From the NCBI GenBank assembly GCA_029863035.1, contig JAOTWH010000042.1, positions 1 to 14,109 of the forward strand: DNA of 14,109 nucleotides, in the 5' to 3' direction. The notes under the pieces were generated by a model, which searched no databases, was not told the DNA's origin, and saw nothing but the letters and a program-made list of their open reading frames with translations. The DNA is from Acidimicrobiia bacterium. Lineage in GTDB: Bacteria; Actinomycetota; Acidimicrobiia; UBA5794; JAOTWH01. Both the position numbers and the translations under genes were made by a program. Positions 7,341 to 14,109 of the stretch are shown here, piece by piece (positions within the stretch are counted from its first letter, which is position 1; each line of letters begins with the position of its first letter).

Positions 7341-7466
7341 ATGTCCGTCGGCCTGATCCGAACCGTCGAAACCTGGACCACGGCTAACTCCATATGGACG
7401 ATAGCCGTGATAGTCGCAGTTGCCATCGCCGCGGTGACGCTGTTTCGTGTCACAGGGCGTCGATAG
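7341..7466 (+). CDS. Possible 41-aa single-pass membrane peptide upstream of radA
   Basis: ATG 7341 opens a 41-codon frame ending at TAG 7464-7466, 11 nt before radA. The product has a short polar N-terminus (MSVGLIRTVETWTTANS), one hydrophobic helix (about residues 18-38, IWTIAVIVAVAIAAVTLFRV) and a basic tail TGRR. Net positive charge after the helix suggests the C-terminus stays inside. Third codon positions are mostly G or C, as in the neighbours. Against it: no Shine-Dalgarno, very short, and it lies in the divergent promoter region. I recognise no family. It may be a real small membrane protein or a chance frame in the radA leader. Confidence 0.4.
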   Translation: MSVGLIRTVETWTTANSIWTIAVIVAVAIAAVTLFRVTGRR

Positions 7467-7469
7467 CGT
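7464..7469 (+). promoter_or_regulatory. Candidate -10 element for a leaderless radA transcript
   Basis: TAGCGT fits the actinobacterial TANNNT -10 pattern. It ends 8 nt before radA ATG 7478, so transcription could begin at or next to the start codon. There is no good -35 and no Shine-Dalgarno. Weak evidence. Confidence 0.2.
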
Positions 7470-7477
7470 GTTGGCAG

Positions 7478-8809
7478 ATGTACCAATGCGCAGAGTGCGG
7501 CTTCAGTTCGCCACGGTGGATGGGCTTCTGCCCGCAGTGTCGTAATTCAGCTGCGCTGATCCAGATCGCCGACCAGGGTGGCACCAACAAGAGTGCCAGG
7601 CGGGCGGCCGAAGCTGCGGTTCCCATAGCCGCCGCGGCTGCGGAACCAAGCGTTGCTACTCCGACCGGGATGGCGGAGCTGGATCGCGTTCTGGGTGGTG
7701 GTTTGGTGCCGGGTGCGGCACTACTCGTCGGCGGCGAGCCTGGGGTGGGCAAGTCCACCCTGCTCTCTCAGGCTGCAGCCGCCGTCGCCCGAAGGGGAGG
7801 CTCGGCCTTAGTCGTCAGTGCTGAGGAGTCGGTTAGCCAGGTCGGGATGAGGTTGGGGAGGCTGGGGGCGGTGGCGGTCGATGTGGCACTGGTAGCAGAG
7901 CATCGACTGGAGCCGATCCTCGCTGCGGCCCACAACGCAAGGCCAGCCATCATGGTGGTTGACAGCATCCAAGCCGTGGCATCCGCCTCCGTGGCGGGTG
8001 TCAGTGGCGGGCCGGCACAAGTCCGCGAGTGTGCCGACCAGCTGGTGCGATTCGCTAAGGAGACGTCAACGCCCGTCGTCCTCATCGGCCACGTCACCAA
8101 GGATGGCAACATCGGTGGACCGAAGTTGCTCGAACATATGGTCGACGTTGTCCTGTACCTCGAAGGCGACGCTCGCCTTGGGCTACGGCTGCTGAGGAAT
8201 CTCAAGAATCGGTTCGGTCCCACCCACGAAGTCGGCATGTTCGAGATGACCGACCGCGGCATGCAGGAGGTGGCCGATCCATCTGCCGTGCTGGTTGGCG
8301 AGTGGCGGGGAGTAATGCCCGGAACCGTTGTCTACCCGGCCATCGAAGGCAGACGTCCGGTGCTGGTCGAGGTCCAAGCTCTGGTCGACCCCTCGCCGTC
8401 GGCTAAGCCGCGGCGCAGCGTGCGGGGGGTGGAACCGGCCAGGGTCCACCAGCTGCTGGCGGTACTGGCTCGCCATGGGGGTCTCAACTTCTCCGGCCAT
8501 GACGTCTATGTCAACGTGGTGGGCGGCCTGCGAATGCGCGAGCCGGCAGCCGATCTGCCGGTCGCACTTGCTCTGGCGTCGTCGATAACCGGTGTGGCTC
8601 TAGGGCGCTTGGCTGCTTGGGGGGAAGTCGGGCTGACCGGCGAGACTCGCCCCGCGGCGCAGAGCCAGATTCGCTCGGATGAAGCGAAGCGCGTTGGCAT
8701 CAGGTCGGTACTAGCTCCCACCGAACGCGATGCCGACGATATCGCCACGATGTTGGAGCGAGCAGGGCTTCCCCTGTCTCAACCCGGCCTCGTCGCAGCG
8801 GTGGTGTAG
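7478..8809 (+). CDS. radA: DNA repair protein RadA (Sms)
   Basis: RadA is a RecA-like ATPase that drives branch migration and processing of recombination intermediates. From ATG 7478 it has 443 aa. Four zinc-ribbon cysteines are present: CAEC (4-7) and CPQC (18-21). Next come Walker A GEPGVGKST (86-94), an AEES segment where many homologues have GEES (~115-118), Walker B MVVDS (159-163), and the RadA-specific KNRFG motif (243-247). The C-terminal third is the Lon-like domain, with GGLRMREPAADLPVALAL (~368-385). I chose ATG 7478 because RadA proteins start only a few residues before the zinc ribbon; the longer open frame from 7394 adds 28 residues with no family character. No Shine-Dalgarno is visible. 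disA follows after 15 nt, the same linkage seen in Bacillus and many actinobacteria, where DisA restrains RadA at recombination intermediates. Confidence 0.96.
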   Translation: MYQCAECGFSSPRWMGFCPQCRNSAALIQIADQGGTNKSARRAAEAAVPIAAAAAEPSVATPTGMAELDRVLGGGLVPGAALLVGGEPGVGKSTLLSQAAAAVARRGGSALVVSAEESVSQVGMRLGRLGAVAVDVALVAEHRLEPILAAAHNARPAIMVVDSIQAVASASVAGVSGGPAQVRECADQLVRFAKETSTPVVLIGHVTKDGNIGGPKLLEHMVDVVLYLEGDARLGLRLLRNLKNRFGPTHEVGMFEMTDRGMQEVADPSAVLVGEWRGVMPGTVVYPAIEGRRPVLVEVQALVDPSPSAKPRRSVRGVEPARVHQLLAVLARHGGLNFSGHDVYVNVVGGLRMREPAADLPVALALASSITGVALGRLAAWGEVGLTGETRPAAQSQIRSDEAKRVGIRSVLAPTERDADDIATMLERAGLPLSQPGLVAAVV

Positions 8810-8824
8810 TAGCCTCGCCGGGCA

Positions 8825-9886
8825 ATGTCCGAGCCGACCGGTCCCAACGAATTCAAGATCTTGCGGTTGGTCGCGCCCGGTACCTCGCTGCGAGAAGCGA
8901 TCGAGCTGGTCATTCGCCAGAGCAGCGGTGGCCTGACGGTTCTGGGCGGCGGGCCCAAAGTTGATGCGATTTCGAGTGGCGGGTTCAAGCTGGCCGGAGC
9001 CACGTTCAGTCCGCAACGCATGGCCGAGCTATCCAAGATGGATGGCGGAGTGGTGCTAGACAGCGACGCCGAGCACATCCTTGCCGCCAACGTGCACCTC
9101 AACCCCGATCCCACGATCGACACCGAGGAGACCGGCACCCGCCATCGCACGGCCGAGCGGGTGGCGAGGCAGACCGGGGTGCCCGTGATCGCCATCAGCG
9201 ATTCAAAGGATCTGGCCACGGTCTTCACCCGCAGTGGGAAGTTCGAGCTTGAGAGCCCAACCTCGGTCCTGGCGCAGGCCAACCAAGATGTTCAGTCGCT
9301 CGAGAGATTCCGCAACAGGCTCGACGATGCTCAAGATCGGCTCACCCGCCTCGAAGTCGACGACATCGTGTTGATGAGAGACGTTGTGCAACTGCTCCAG
9401 CGAGCAGGCTTGGTTATGTCGCTGGGACGAGACCTCGACCACTTCGCGGTAGAACTAGGCCAAGAGGGTGGGCTCATCAGGCTGCAGATAACCGACCTGC
9501 TCGACGGTGTAGAAGAGTTGGCGGGGTTGGTATTTCGCGACTACGCCAAACGACCCGGTCGGATCAAGCCGCTCAACCGTTTGGCCGAGGCGCAATCGAG
9601 CGACCTGTTCGACGCCAATCGGGTGGCGGCCGCCCTCGATCTGGGACCCCTCGACGCTCATGTGAGCCCTCGCGGACTGAGGGTGTTGGGACGGATTCCG
9701 CGCCTTCCCGAAAGCGTCCAGACCTCGTTGATGCGGCGGTTTGGCGACTTTCAGACGATGCTCCATGCTTCGGCGGCTGAGCTCGATCAGGTGGATGGAG
9801 TGGGCAAGGCGAGGGCACGCCAGCTTCGGCACTATTTCGATCGGCTTCTCGAAGTAACGCCGCATCTGGACGGTGACGAAGAGTAG
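8825..9886 (+). CDS. disA: DNA integrity scanning protein DisA, diadenylate cyclase
   Basis: This 353-aa protein condenses two ATP into cyclic di-AMP and binds branched DNA. The N-terminal DAC domain (~10-145) shows GGFKLAG (52-58), KMDGGVVLDSDAEHILAAN (71-89) and the RHR motif in GTRHRTAERVARQTG (104-118). The first catalytic motif reads DGG (73-75) where DisA normally has DGA; the aspartate is intact. A helical spine (~150-270) follows. The C-terminus is the helix-hairpin-helix DNA-binding domain, around RIPRLPESV (290-298) and VDGVGKARARQL (323-334). Length is typical for DisA (~355 aa), so it is the octamer-forming DisA, not CdaA. The ATG lies 15 nt after radA with no clear Shine-Dalgarno, consistent with co-transcription. 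A stem-loop lies 38 nt downstream. Confidence 0.96.
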   Translation: MSEPTGPNEFKILRLVAPGTSLREAIELVIRQSSGGLTVLGGGPKVDAISSGGFKLAGATFSPQRMAELSKMDGGVVLDSDAEHILAANVHLNPDPTIDTEETGTRHRTAERVARQTGVPVIAISDSKDLATVFTRSGKFELESPTSVLAQANQDVQSLERFRNRLDDAQDRLTRLEVDDIVLMRDVVQLLQRAGLVMSLGRDLDHFAVELGQEGGLIRLQITDLLDGVEELAGLVFRDYAKRPGRIKPLNRLAEAQSSDLFDANRVAAALDLGPLDAHVSPRGLRVLGRIPRLPESVQTSLMRRFGDFQTMLHASAAELDQVDGVGKARARQLRHYFDRLLEVTPHLDGDEE

Positions 9887-9923
9887 AAAAGCCTGTGGGA
9901 GGGTCTGTTTCGGCCGATAACTA

Positions 9924-9947
9924 GTGCGCGGCAATATCTCCGCGCAC
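9924..9947 (+). terminator. Stem-loop between disA and the PIN/TRAM gene
   Basis: GTGCGCGG (9924-9931) and CCGCGCAC (9940-9947) form a perfect 8-bp GC-rich stem with the loop CAATATCT. It lies 38 nt after disA. No T-run follows. It may be a terminator or attenuator in the disA to PIN/TRAM gap (9887-10015), or a protein-binding palindrome. I see no gene in that 129-nt gap. Confidence 0.4.
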
Positions 9948-10001
9948 ATTATGTATCTGCCAATTCATCCAGAGTTCGGCCCCGCCCCGACGGTGGTGCC
10001 C

Positions 10002-10008
10002 AAGGTGG
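10002..10008 (+). promoter_or_regulatory. Ribosome binding site of the PIN/TRAM gene
   Basis: AAGGTGG lies 7 nt before ATG 10016 and supports that start. It is imperfect (GGTGG rather than GGAGG). Confidence 0.55.
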
Positions 10009-10015
10009 CTTCGTC

Positions 10016-11092
10016 ATGATCGTCGAAGTGAGTCGCTTGCTGATAACCGTTTCGCTAACCGGCGTTGGGTTTCAGACCGGCAAGCTCTTCGTGCAATGGT
10101 TCCCCAATGCCCAGGCGGACCGCGACGTTGCGATCGTGGTAGGAGCCCTGCTCGGCGCGGCCATCGGATACGTGGTGGGCGGGGTGGCTGGTCGCACCAT
10201 TCGTTCGGGGCTCGATAAGGCGCCACAGTTGTTCGCCAAGATGTCTGGACCAGAGCTGTTCGCGGGAGGTTTCGGTGCCTTGGTCGGGTTGATGGTCGGA
10301 GTTGTTCTTGCGCTGCCAGCCGTCCTGCTGGTGCCTGCCCAGCTGGGCTGGCCAGCGGCGACACTGGTGGTTGTTGTCCTCACGGCTTTCGGGGCCAAGA
10401 TATTCGCTTCCCGCTCGCACGAGTTGCTCACCGCAGCCGGGCTGCGCGAGAGGCATCCGCTTCAGGTTGCCTCCCCCTATGCAGAGAGCGGAGCCGAGCA
10501 GGACGCATTCGTAATCGACACCTCGGCGGCCATCGACGGCCGGGTACTAGAACTGGCTCGCAGTGGTCTGCTTCGCGGCAGGCTGTGGGTTCCTGCGTTC
10601 GTCGTCGATGAGCTACAAACCGTTGCCGACTCGTCTTCCAAGGACCGCCGCCGGCGCGGCAGGCGGGGACTTGACGTACTTGATGCGCTACGGGATGTTC
10701 CCGGCGTTGAGTTCGCCGTGCTAGAGGACACTGTCCCGGAACACCACGAAGTAGACGCCAAGCTGCTGGCGGTCACATCTCGATCTGGAGGAACCCTCGT
10801 AACCACCGATCACAACTTGGCGCGGGCGGCAGAACTGCGCGGTCTCATCGTCGTGAACCCCCATGCGATCGGCGAGTTGATGTCTCCCGGCATGGACAAC
10901 GGTGCTCAAATCGAGATCAAGATGGAGAAGGCTGGTTCGGAGGAGGGGCAAGGTGTCGGCTACCTTGACGACGGAACGATGGTCGTCGTCGAGGGCGGCG
11001 CCGACCACATAGGCGAGACGGTACGGGCGGAGGTGGCGAACACTTTGCGAACCTCAATCGGAAGACTTCTCTTCGCTCGCATCGTCACTTGA
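10016..11092 (+). CDS. Membrane-anchored PIN-TRAM domain protein (YacL-like putative nuclease)
   Basis: This 358-aa protein matches the YacL family. The N-terminal part is membrane-embedded: hydrophobic stretches near 5-20, 38-58, 81-107 and 114-130. A PIN nuclease domain follows (~163-285) with the acidic residues expected for metal binding: Asp168 in VIDTS, Glu199 in VVDEL, Asp247 in VDAKL and Asp265 in TTDHN. A very basic loop, KDRRRRGRRG (209-218), lies beside the active site. The C-terminus (~292-357) is a TRAM RNA-binding domain with GVGYLDDGTMVVVEGG (313-328). It probably cleaves or binds RNA at the membrane; the substrate is unknown. In Bacillus yacL lies between disA and ispD, exactly as here. 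The start ATG has AAGGTGG upstream. Its TGA stop overlaps the TTG start of ispD. Confidence 0.92.
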   Translation: MIVEVSRLLITVSLTGVGFQTGKLFVQWFPNAQADRDVAIVVGALLGAAIGYVVGGVAGRTIRSGLDKAPQLFAKMSGPELFAGGFGALVGLMVGVVLALPAVLLVPAQLGWPAATLVVVVLTAFGAKIFASRSHELLTAAGLRERHPLQVASPYAESGAEQDAFVIDTSAAIDGRVLELARSGLLRGRLWVPAFVVDELQTVADSSSKDRRRRGRRGLDVLDALRDVPGVEFAVLEDTVPEHHEVDAKLLAVTSRSGGTLVTTDHNLARAAELRGLIVVNPHAIGELMSPGMDNGAQIEIKMEKAGSEEGQGVGYLDDGTMVVVEGGADHIGETVRAEVANTLRTSIGRLLFARIVT

Positions 11093-11697
11093 GTTTCTGG
11101 GGCGTCGTCGTCGCCGCCGGCGCAGCCACCCGCTACGGAAGTCCCAAGCAGACCGCCCAGTTGTCCGACGCTCCTCTGTGGCAGTGGGCGCAGCGGGCCT
11201 TGATGGCGGGCGGTGCAGCCGGTGTCGTCCTCGTTGGAGATGTTCCCAACGGCGTTCCGGGTGGAGAGCGGCGGAGGGACTCTGTCGCTAACGGGTTGGC
11301 AGATGTGCCGGCCGACGTCGAGTTCATCCTCGTCCATGACGCCGCCCGCCCGTTGGCATCCGAAGCCTTGGTGAGGTCGATAGCGATTCGCCTCCAGCAA
11401 GGCGACGCCGACGGAGTAGTACCCGTGGTGCCTATTCGGGATACTGTGAAACGAGTATCGGGCGAACGAGTCATCGAGACGGTCGACCGTAGTGAACTAG
11501 TGATGGTCCAGACTCCGCAGGGATTCACCGCGGAAGCACTGCGCAAGGCCCATGCCTCAGTTGAGGGGGATGCTCCCGATGATGCCTACCTCGTGGAAAG
11601 AGCCGGCGGGAAGGTGGTCTCCGTTCCGGGTGAAGTGTCGAACCTCAAGATCACGTTTCCCAAAGATCTTGTCGTCGCCGAGGGCCTGTTGAGATGA
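11089..11697 (+). CDS. ispD: 2-C-methyl-D-erythritol 4-phosphate cytidylyltransferase IspD
   Basis: IspD transfers CMP from CTP to MEP, the third step of the MEP isoprenoid pathway. The nucleotide-binding loop is AAGAATRYGSPKQ (9-21), with Arg15 and Lys20 in the expected positions. Other family marks are GGERRRDSVANGL (58-70), VHDAARPL (82-89), R134 followed by VQTPQGF (140-146), DDAYLVE (164-170) and NLKITFPKDL (185-194). At 202 aa it is shorter than the usual ~230. Most of the loss is between VVLVGDVP and GGERRRDSV, where the family has a longer loop; the active-site residues are kept. The start is TTG 11089 in a TTGA overlap with the upstream PIN/TRAM stop, implying translational coupling. 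It overlaps ispF by 4 nt. Confidence 0.95.
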   Translation: MSFWGVVVAAGAATRYGSPKQTAQLSDAPLWQWAQRALMAGGAAGVVLVGDVPNGVPGGERRRDSVANGLADVPADVEFILVHDAARPLASEALVRSIAIRLQQGDADGVVPVVPIRDTVKRVSGERVIETVDRSELVMVQTPQGFTAEALRKAHASVEGDAPDDAYLVERAGGKVVSVPGEVSNLKITFPKDLVVAEGLLR

Positions 11698-12161
11698 GGG
11701 TTGGATTCGGCGTCGACTCCCATCGCTTCGCTTCCGCAGGCGTTGTGCTGTTGGGCGGGGTTCGGGTGGACGAGTCGCGCGGCGTCGCTGCCACCTCCGA
11801 CGGCGATGTGTTGGCTCACGCTGTGGCCGACGCCTTGTTGGGCGCCGCGGCCCTTGGCGATCTGGGCGCTCTCTTTCCCGCCGAGCACTCCCAAGGGGCG
11901 GATTCGATGGAGCTGTTGGCGACCGTGGTGGCTCGGTTGGCTGCCGAGGGCCTGGCGCCTGCCGGATTGGATGCCACAGTTATCTCGCAATCGGTGAGAG
12001 TGGCGGCGCATCGTGACGCCATTCGGGCCGAGTTGGCCGAGGTGCTCGGGTTGGATGTCGAACGAATCTCGGTGAAGGGAACCACCACCGACGGCCTCGG
12101 CTTCACCGGGTCGGACGAAGGGATCGCCGTTACGGCCGTGGCGGTGCTGACCGAGAAGTAG
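11694..12161 (+). CDS. ispF: 2-C-methyl-D-erythritol 2,4-cyclodiphosphate synthase IspF
   Basis: IspF cyclises CDP-ME 2-phosphate to MEcPP with release of CMP, two steps after IspD; IspE is not in this window. It is a 155-aa protein, the normal length. The zinc ligands are visible: Asp8 and His10 in GFGVDSHRF (4-12), and His42 in SDGDVLAHAVADALLGA (35-51). The CMP-binding region is KGTTTDGLGFTGSDEGIA (128-145), close to the family consensus KATTTEKLGFTG. GDLGALFP (55-62) is also typical. Its ATG overlaps the ispD stop (ATGA 11694-11697), so the two enzymes are made in step. cysS follows after 37 nt. Confidence 0.96.
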   Translation: MRVGFGVDSHRFASAGVVLLGGVRVDESRGVAATSDGDVLAHAVADALLGAAALGDLGALFPAEHSQGADSMELLATVVARLAAEGLAPAGLDATVISQSVRVAAHRDAIRAELAEVLGLDVERISVKGTTTDGLGFTGSDEGIAVTAVAVLTEK

Positions 12162-12186
12162 CTCAAGGGCTTGGCGAGGCCGGCGG

Positions 12187-12192
12187 TACCAT
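12187..12192 (+). promoter_or_regulatory. Candidate -10 element for leaderless cysS
   Basis: TACCAT fits the TANNNT -10 pattern and ends 6 nt before the cysS GTG at 12199. There is no Shine-Dalgarno between ispF and cysS, so transcription starting at the GTG is plausible. The -35 region is not convincing. Confidence 0.3.
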
Positions 12193-12198
12193 CGCCGC

Positions 12199-13599
12199 GT
12201 GAGGCTCTACAACACTCTTGGGAAAGAACTGCAGGCATTCGTCCCCCGCGATGCGGGCAAGGCGAGCATCTACGTTTGCGGGCCCACCGTTCAGTCTGCT
12301 CCCCATTTGGGCCACGGTCGCGCCGCGGTGGTGTTCGACGTGCTGCGGCGGTACCTCGAGTGGACAGGCCTCGAGGTCCTCTACGTGACCAACGTCACCG
12401 ATGTCGAAGACAAGATCATCGCCGAAGCCAACGATCGCGGCGTGGCCGCCGAAGAAGTGGCTGCGGAAGCGACGGAGCAATTCCTCAAGGGATACCGGGC
12501 GCTCGGAGTGCGCGATGCAGATCAGACCCCATACGCCACCGCCCATATCCCCGAGATGATCGCCCTGGTGGAGCGCCTCATCGAGTCTGGCCATGCATAC
12601 GAATCGGAAGGCGACGTCTACTTCGCGGTGCGTTCGTACCCCGAGTACGGCAAATTGTCCGGCCACAACCTCGATGAACTCATTTCCGGTGCCCGGGTTG
12701 ATCCTGGCGAGCACAAGAAGGATCCTCTCGATTTCGCTCTATGGAAAGCAGCCAAACCGGGTGAGCCGCACTGGACGTCGCCCTGGGGCGAGGGAAGGCC
12801 CGGTTGGCACATCGAGTGTTCGGCGATGGCGGCCAAGTACCTCGGGCGCTCTTTCGATATCCACGGTGGAGGACTCGACCTGGTGTTCCCTCATCACGAG
12901 AACGAGATCGCTCAATCGGAGGCCGCCGACGGAGTCCCCTTCGCCAAGTACTGGATGCATAACGGCATGCTCAATCTGCGTGGAGAGAAGATGGCCAAAT
13001 CTACGGGGCAGCTCATTGGACTGCTGGACGCGTTGGATCGATACCCACCAACAGCCATAAGGCTCTTCTATCTGCGCAAGCACTATCGCTCACCGCTCGA
13101 CTTCTCCGACGACGCCATCGGCGATGCTGTCAATTCGTTGGATCGCTTGTGGGCCTTCCGGCGGCGGGCGGGCGATGGCTCGGAACCAGACCGCGATGTG
13201 TTGGCGGCGTTCAGCCAAGCGATGGACGATGACCTCAACACAGCCGAAGCTTTGGCGGCGCTGTTCGACGCGGTAGCGGAGGGCAATAGACGGCTAGACG
13301 AGGGCGGTGATGTTGGGTCGTTGGTGGCTGCCTATGACCAGATTGTGTCGGTGCTTGGGATCGCGGAGCCCGATTCCGACATCGACGAGATCGCCAGCGT
13401 GTTGGCAGAGCTAGCCGAGGGACTCGGTGTGGAATCCAGCGGAAACGCAGCAGAGGTCCTAGACACGCTGGTGGCTCACCGTGAGGGGGCCAGGGCCCAA
13501 GGGGACTTCGCCACCTCCGACGCCGTGCGCGATGGATTGGCCGAGCTCGGGGTAGTGGTGGAGGACACGGCCGATGGCCCGCGCTGGCATAGGGGATAG
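12199..13599 (+). CDS. cysS: Cysteine--tRNA ligase (CysRS)
   Basis: CysRS charges tRNA-Cys with cysteine. This is a 466-aa class I synthetase of normal length. The signature motifs are HLGH (36-39) and KMAKS (264-268). By alignment with the E. coli enzyme the zinc ligands are Cys27 (VCGPT), Cys207 (WHIECS), His232 and Glu236 (HHENE). Other family marks are [10 protein letters not shown] (64-73), [15 protein letters not shown] (202-216) and [20 protein letters not shown] (219-238). The C-terminal helical anticodon-binding region ends with RWHRG. The GTG start is chosen because [10 protein letters not shown] matches the family N-terminus and no upstream start fits; there is no Shine-Dalgarno. 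rlmB starts inside the last 26 nt, so the two are translationally linked. It is the full-length synthetase rather than the MshC mycothiol paralogue, judged by the complete C-terminal region and length. Confidence 0.96.
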   Translation: MRLYNTLGKELQAFVPRDAGKASIYVCGPTVQSAPHLGHGRAAVVFDVLRRYLEWTGLEVLYVTNVTDVEDKIIAEANDRGVAAEEVAAEATEQFLKGYRALGVRDADQTPYATAHIPEMIALVERLIESGHAYESEGDVYFAVRSYPEYGKLSGHNLDELISGARVDPGEHKKDPLDFALWKAAKPGEPHWTSPWGEGRPGWHIECSAMAAKYLGRSFDIHGGGLDLVFPHHENEIAQSEAADGVPFAKYWMHNGMLNLRGEKMAKSTGQLIGLLDALDRYPPTAIRLFYLRKHYRSPLDFSDDAIGDAVNSLDRLWAFRRRAGDGSEPDRDVLAAFSQAMDDDLNTAEALAALFDAVAEGNRRLDEGGDVGSLVAAYDQIVSVLGIAEPDSDIDEIASVLAELAEGLGVESSGNAAEVLDTLVAHREGARAQGDFATSDAVRDGLAELGVVVEDTADGPRWHRG

Positions 13600-14109
13600 G
13601 GTCGAGGGAACGCACGCGGTGTCCGCCGCGGTGGCCGCAGGCCGCGTCACCAAGCTCATGGTGGATGCAGCTCGAAGCGATCCCGAGATCACGGCCCTCA
13701 TCGCGGCAGCGGAGGCCAATGGTGCAGAGGTGGAGCTGGTGGCCGATATCGCTTCGCTGGCGCTGACCGATGCGCCCCAAGGAGTTGTGGCCCATGCCGA
13801 GCCGATAACGCCGGTCGATCTTGCCACCGCTGTTGCCACAACCGACCCCGCTGCACTGGTGGTGCTCGATCACTTGGAGGATCCCCGCAACGTTGGGGCG
13901 GTGGCGCGATCTGCTGTAGCGGCCGGCATCCGGGCCCTCGTCGTGCCCAGCCGCCGTGCCGCTCCGCTAGGCGCTACAGCATTCAAAGCTGCAGCCGGGG
14001 CGTTCGAGCACCTGTCGATAGCCATGGTGTCCTCGGTGGCCGATACGGTGGCGAAGCTCCGTGATCTTGGCGTGTGGGTAGTGGGCCTTGACGCCGGGGG
14101 CGAGAGGTC
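13574..14109 (+). CDS. rlmB: 23S rRNA (guanosine-2'-O)-methyltransferase RlmB, 3' end outside the window
   Basis: About 178 codons are visible and the frame is still open at the window edge. The protein begins [20 protein letters not shown], the L30e-like substrate-binding domain of SpoU/TrmH-family enzymes ([20 protein letters not shown]). At ~96 the SPOUT knot domain starts: VVLDHLEDPRNVGAVARSAV carries the family motif 1 with Asn and Arg. VVPSRRAAPLGATAFKAAAG follows, then VWVVGLDAGG, typical of RlmB. It methylates G2251 of 23S rRNA using S-adenosylmethionine; the SAM-binding loops and motif 3 lie past the end. ATG 13574 overlaps the end of cysS by 26 nt. In Bacillus mrnC separates cysS from rlmB; here nothing does. 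Confidence 0.92.
   Translation, partial: MARAGIGDRVEGTHAVSAAVAAGRVTKLMVDAARSDPEITALIAAAEANGAEVELVADIASLALTDAPQGVVAHAEPITPVDLATAVATTDPAALVVLDHLEDPRNVGAVARSAVAAGIRALVVPSRRAAPLGATAFKAAAGAFEHLSIAMVSSVADTVAKLRDLGVWVVGLDAGGER

Noticed and set aside
7394..7477. Longer radA start at 7394 adding 28 residues
   Set aside because: The added residues (rich in Asp, Arg, Ser, Cys) have no family character; RadA proteins start just before the CxxC zinc ribbon, which ATG 7478 matches.
1..14109. Mobile element, prophage, CRISPR or defence system
   Set aside because: No transposase, integrase, repeat array, tRNA attachment site or defence-gene motif was seen; composition and codon use look uniform throughout.

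Overview
The window looks like an ordinary chromosomal segment of a GC-rich actinobacterium. An Acidimicrobiia-like lineage is my best guess. The reasons are strong G/C preference at third codon positions, frequent TTG/GTG starts, several starts without a Shine-Dalgarno sequence, and the gene order radA-disA-PIN/TRAM-ispD-ispF-cysS-rlmB. The lineage is an inference. I see no rRNA, tRNA, CRISPR array, insertion sequence, phage or plasmid gene. Apart from one small ORF and the two envelope genes of unknown function, every gene falls in a recognisable family.

Region 1 (1-4444, + strand) is a nucleoside-type ABC uptake operon. It holds the C-terminus of a BMP/PnrA-family substrate-binding lipoprotein, a perfect 14-bp intrinsic terminator, a double-domain ATPase with a strong ribosome binding site and TTG start, and two permeases. 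The last three genes are joined by 4-nt ATGA overlaps. The layout matches the NupNOPQ/BmpA-NupABC systems that import purine nucleosides or related compounds.

Region 2 (4445-4634) is a 190-nt convergent gap that contains no convincing gene but two strong dyads. They are probably terminators of the facing transcription units, or possibly a structured RNA.

Region 3 (4635-7332, - strand) is a pair of membrane-anchored proteins. The upstream gene encodes a zinc-ribbon, one-TM, discoidin-like protein, and the downstream gene a cysteine-free, one-TM DUF3352-type protein. Their role is unknown, and this is the least understood part of the window.

Region 4 (7333-14109, + strand) is a compact housekeeping cluster. 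It starts with a possible 41-aa membrane peptide. Then come radA (recombination intermediate processing), disA (c-di-AMP synthase and DNA scanning), a YacL-like PIN/TRAM membrane nuclease, ispD and ispF (MEP isoprenoid pathway), cysS (cysteinyl-tRNA synthetase) and the start of rlmB (23S rRNA Gm2251 methyltransferase), which runs off the end. The order parallels the Bacillus subtilis radA-disA-yacL-ispD-ispF-gltX-cysE-cysS-mrnC-rlmB block without gltX, cysE and mrnC. Short gaps and overlaps suggest one or two long operons.

I did not find a clear novel system. The leads most worth a second look are the zinc-ribbon/discoidin + DUF3352 pair, the structured convergent gap, the small membrane ORF before radA, and a DGG variant of the DisA DGA motif.
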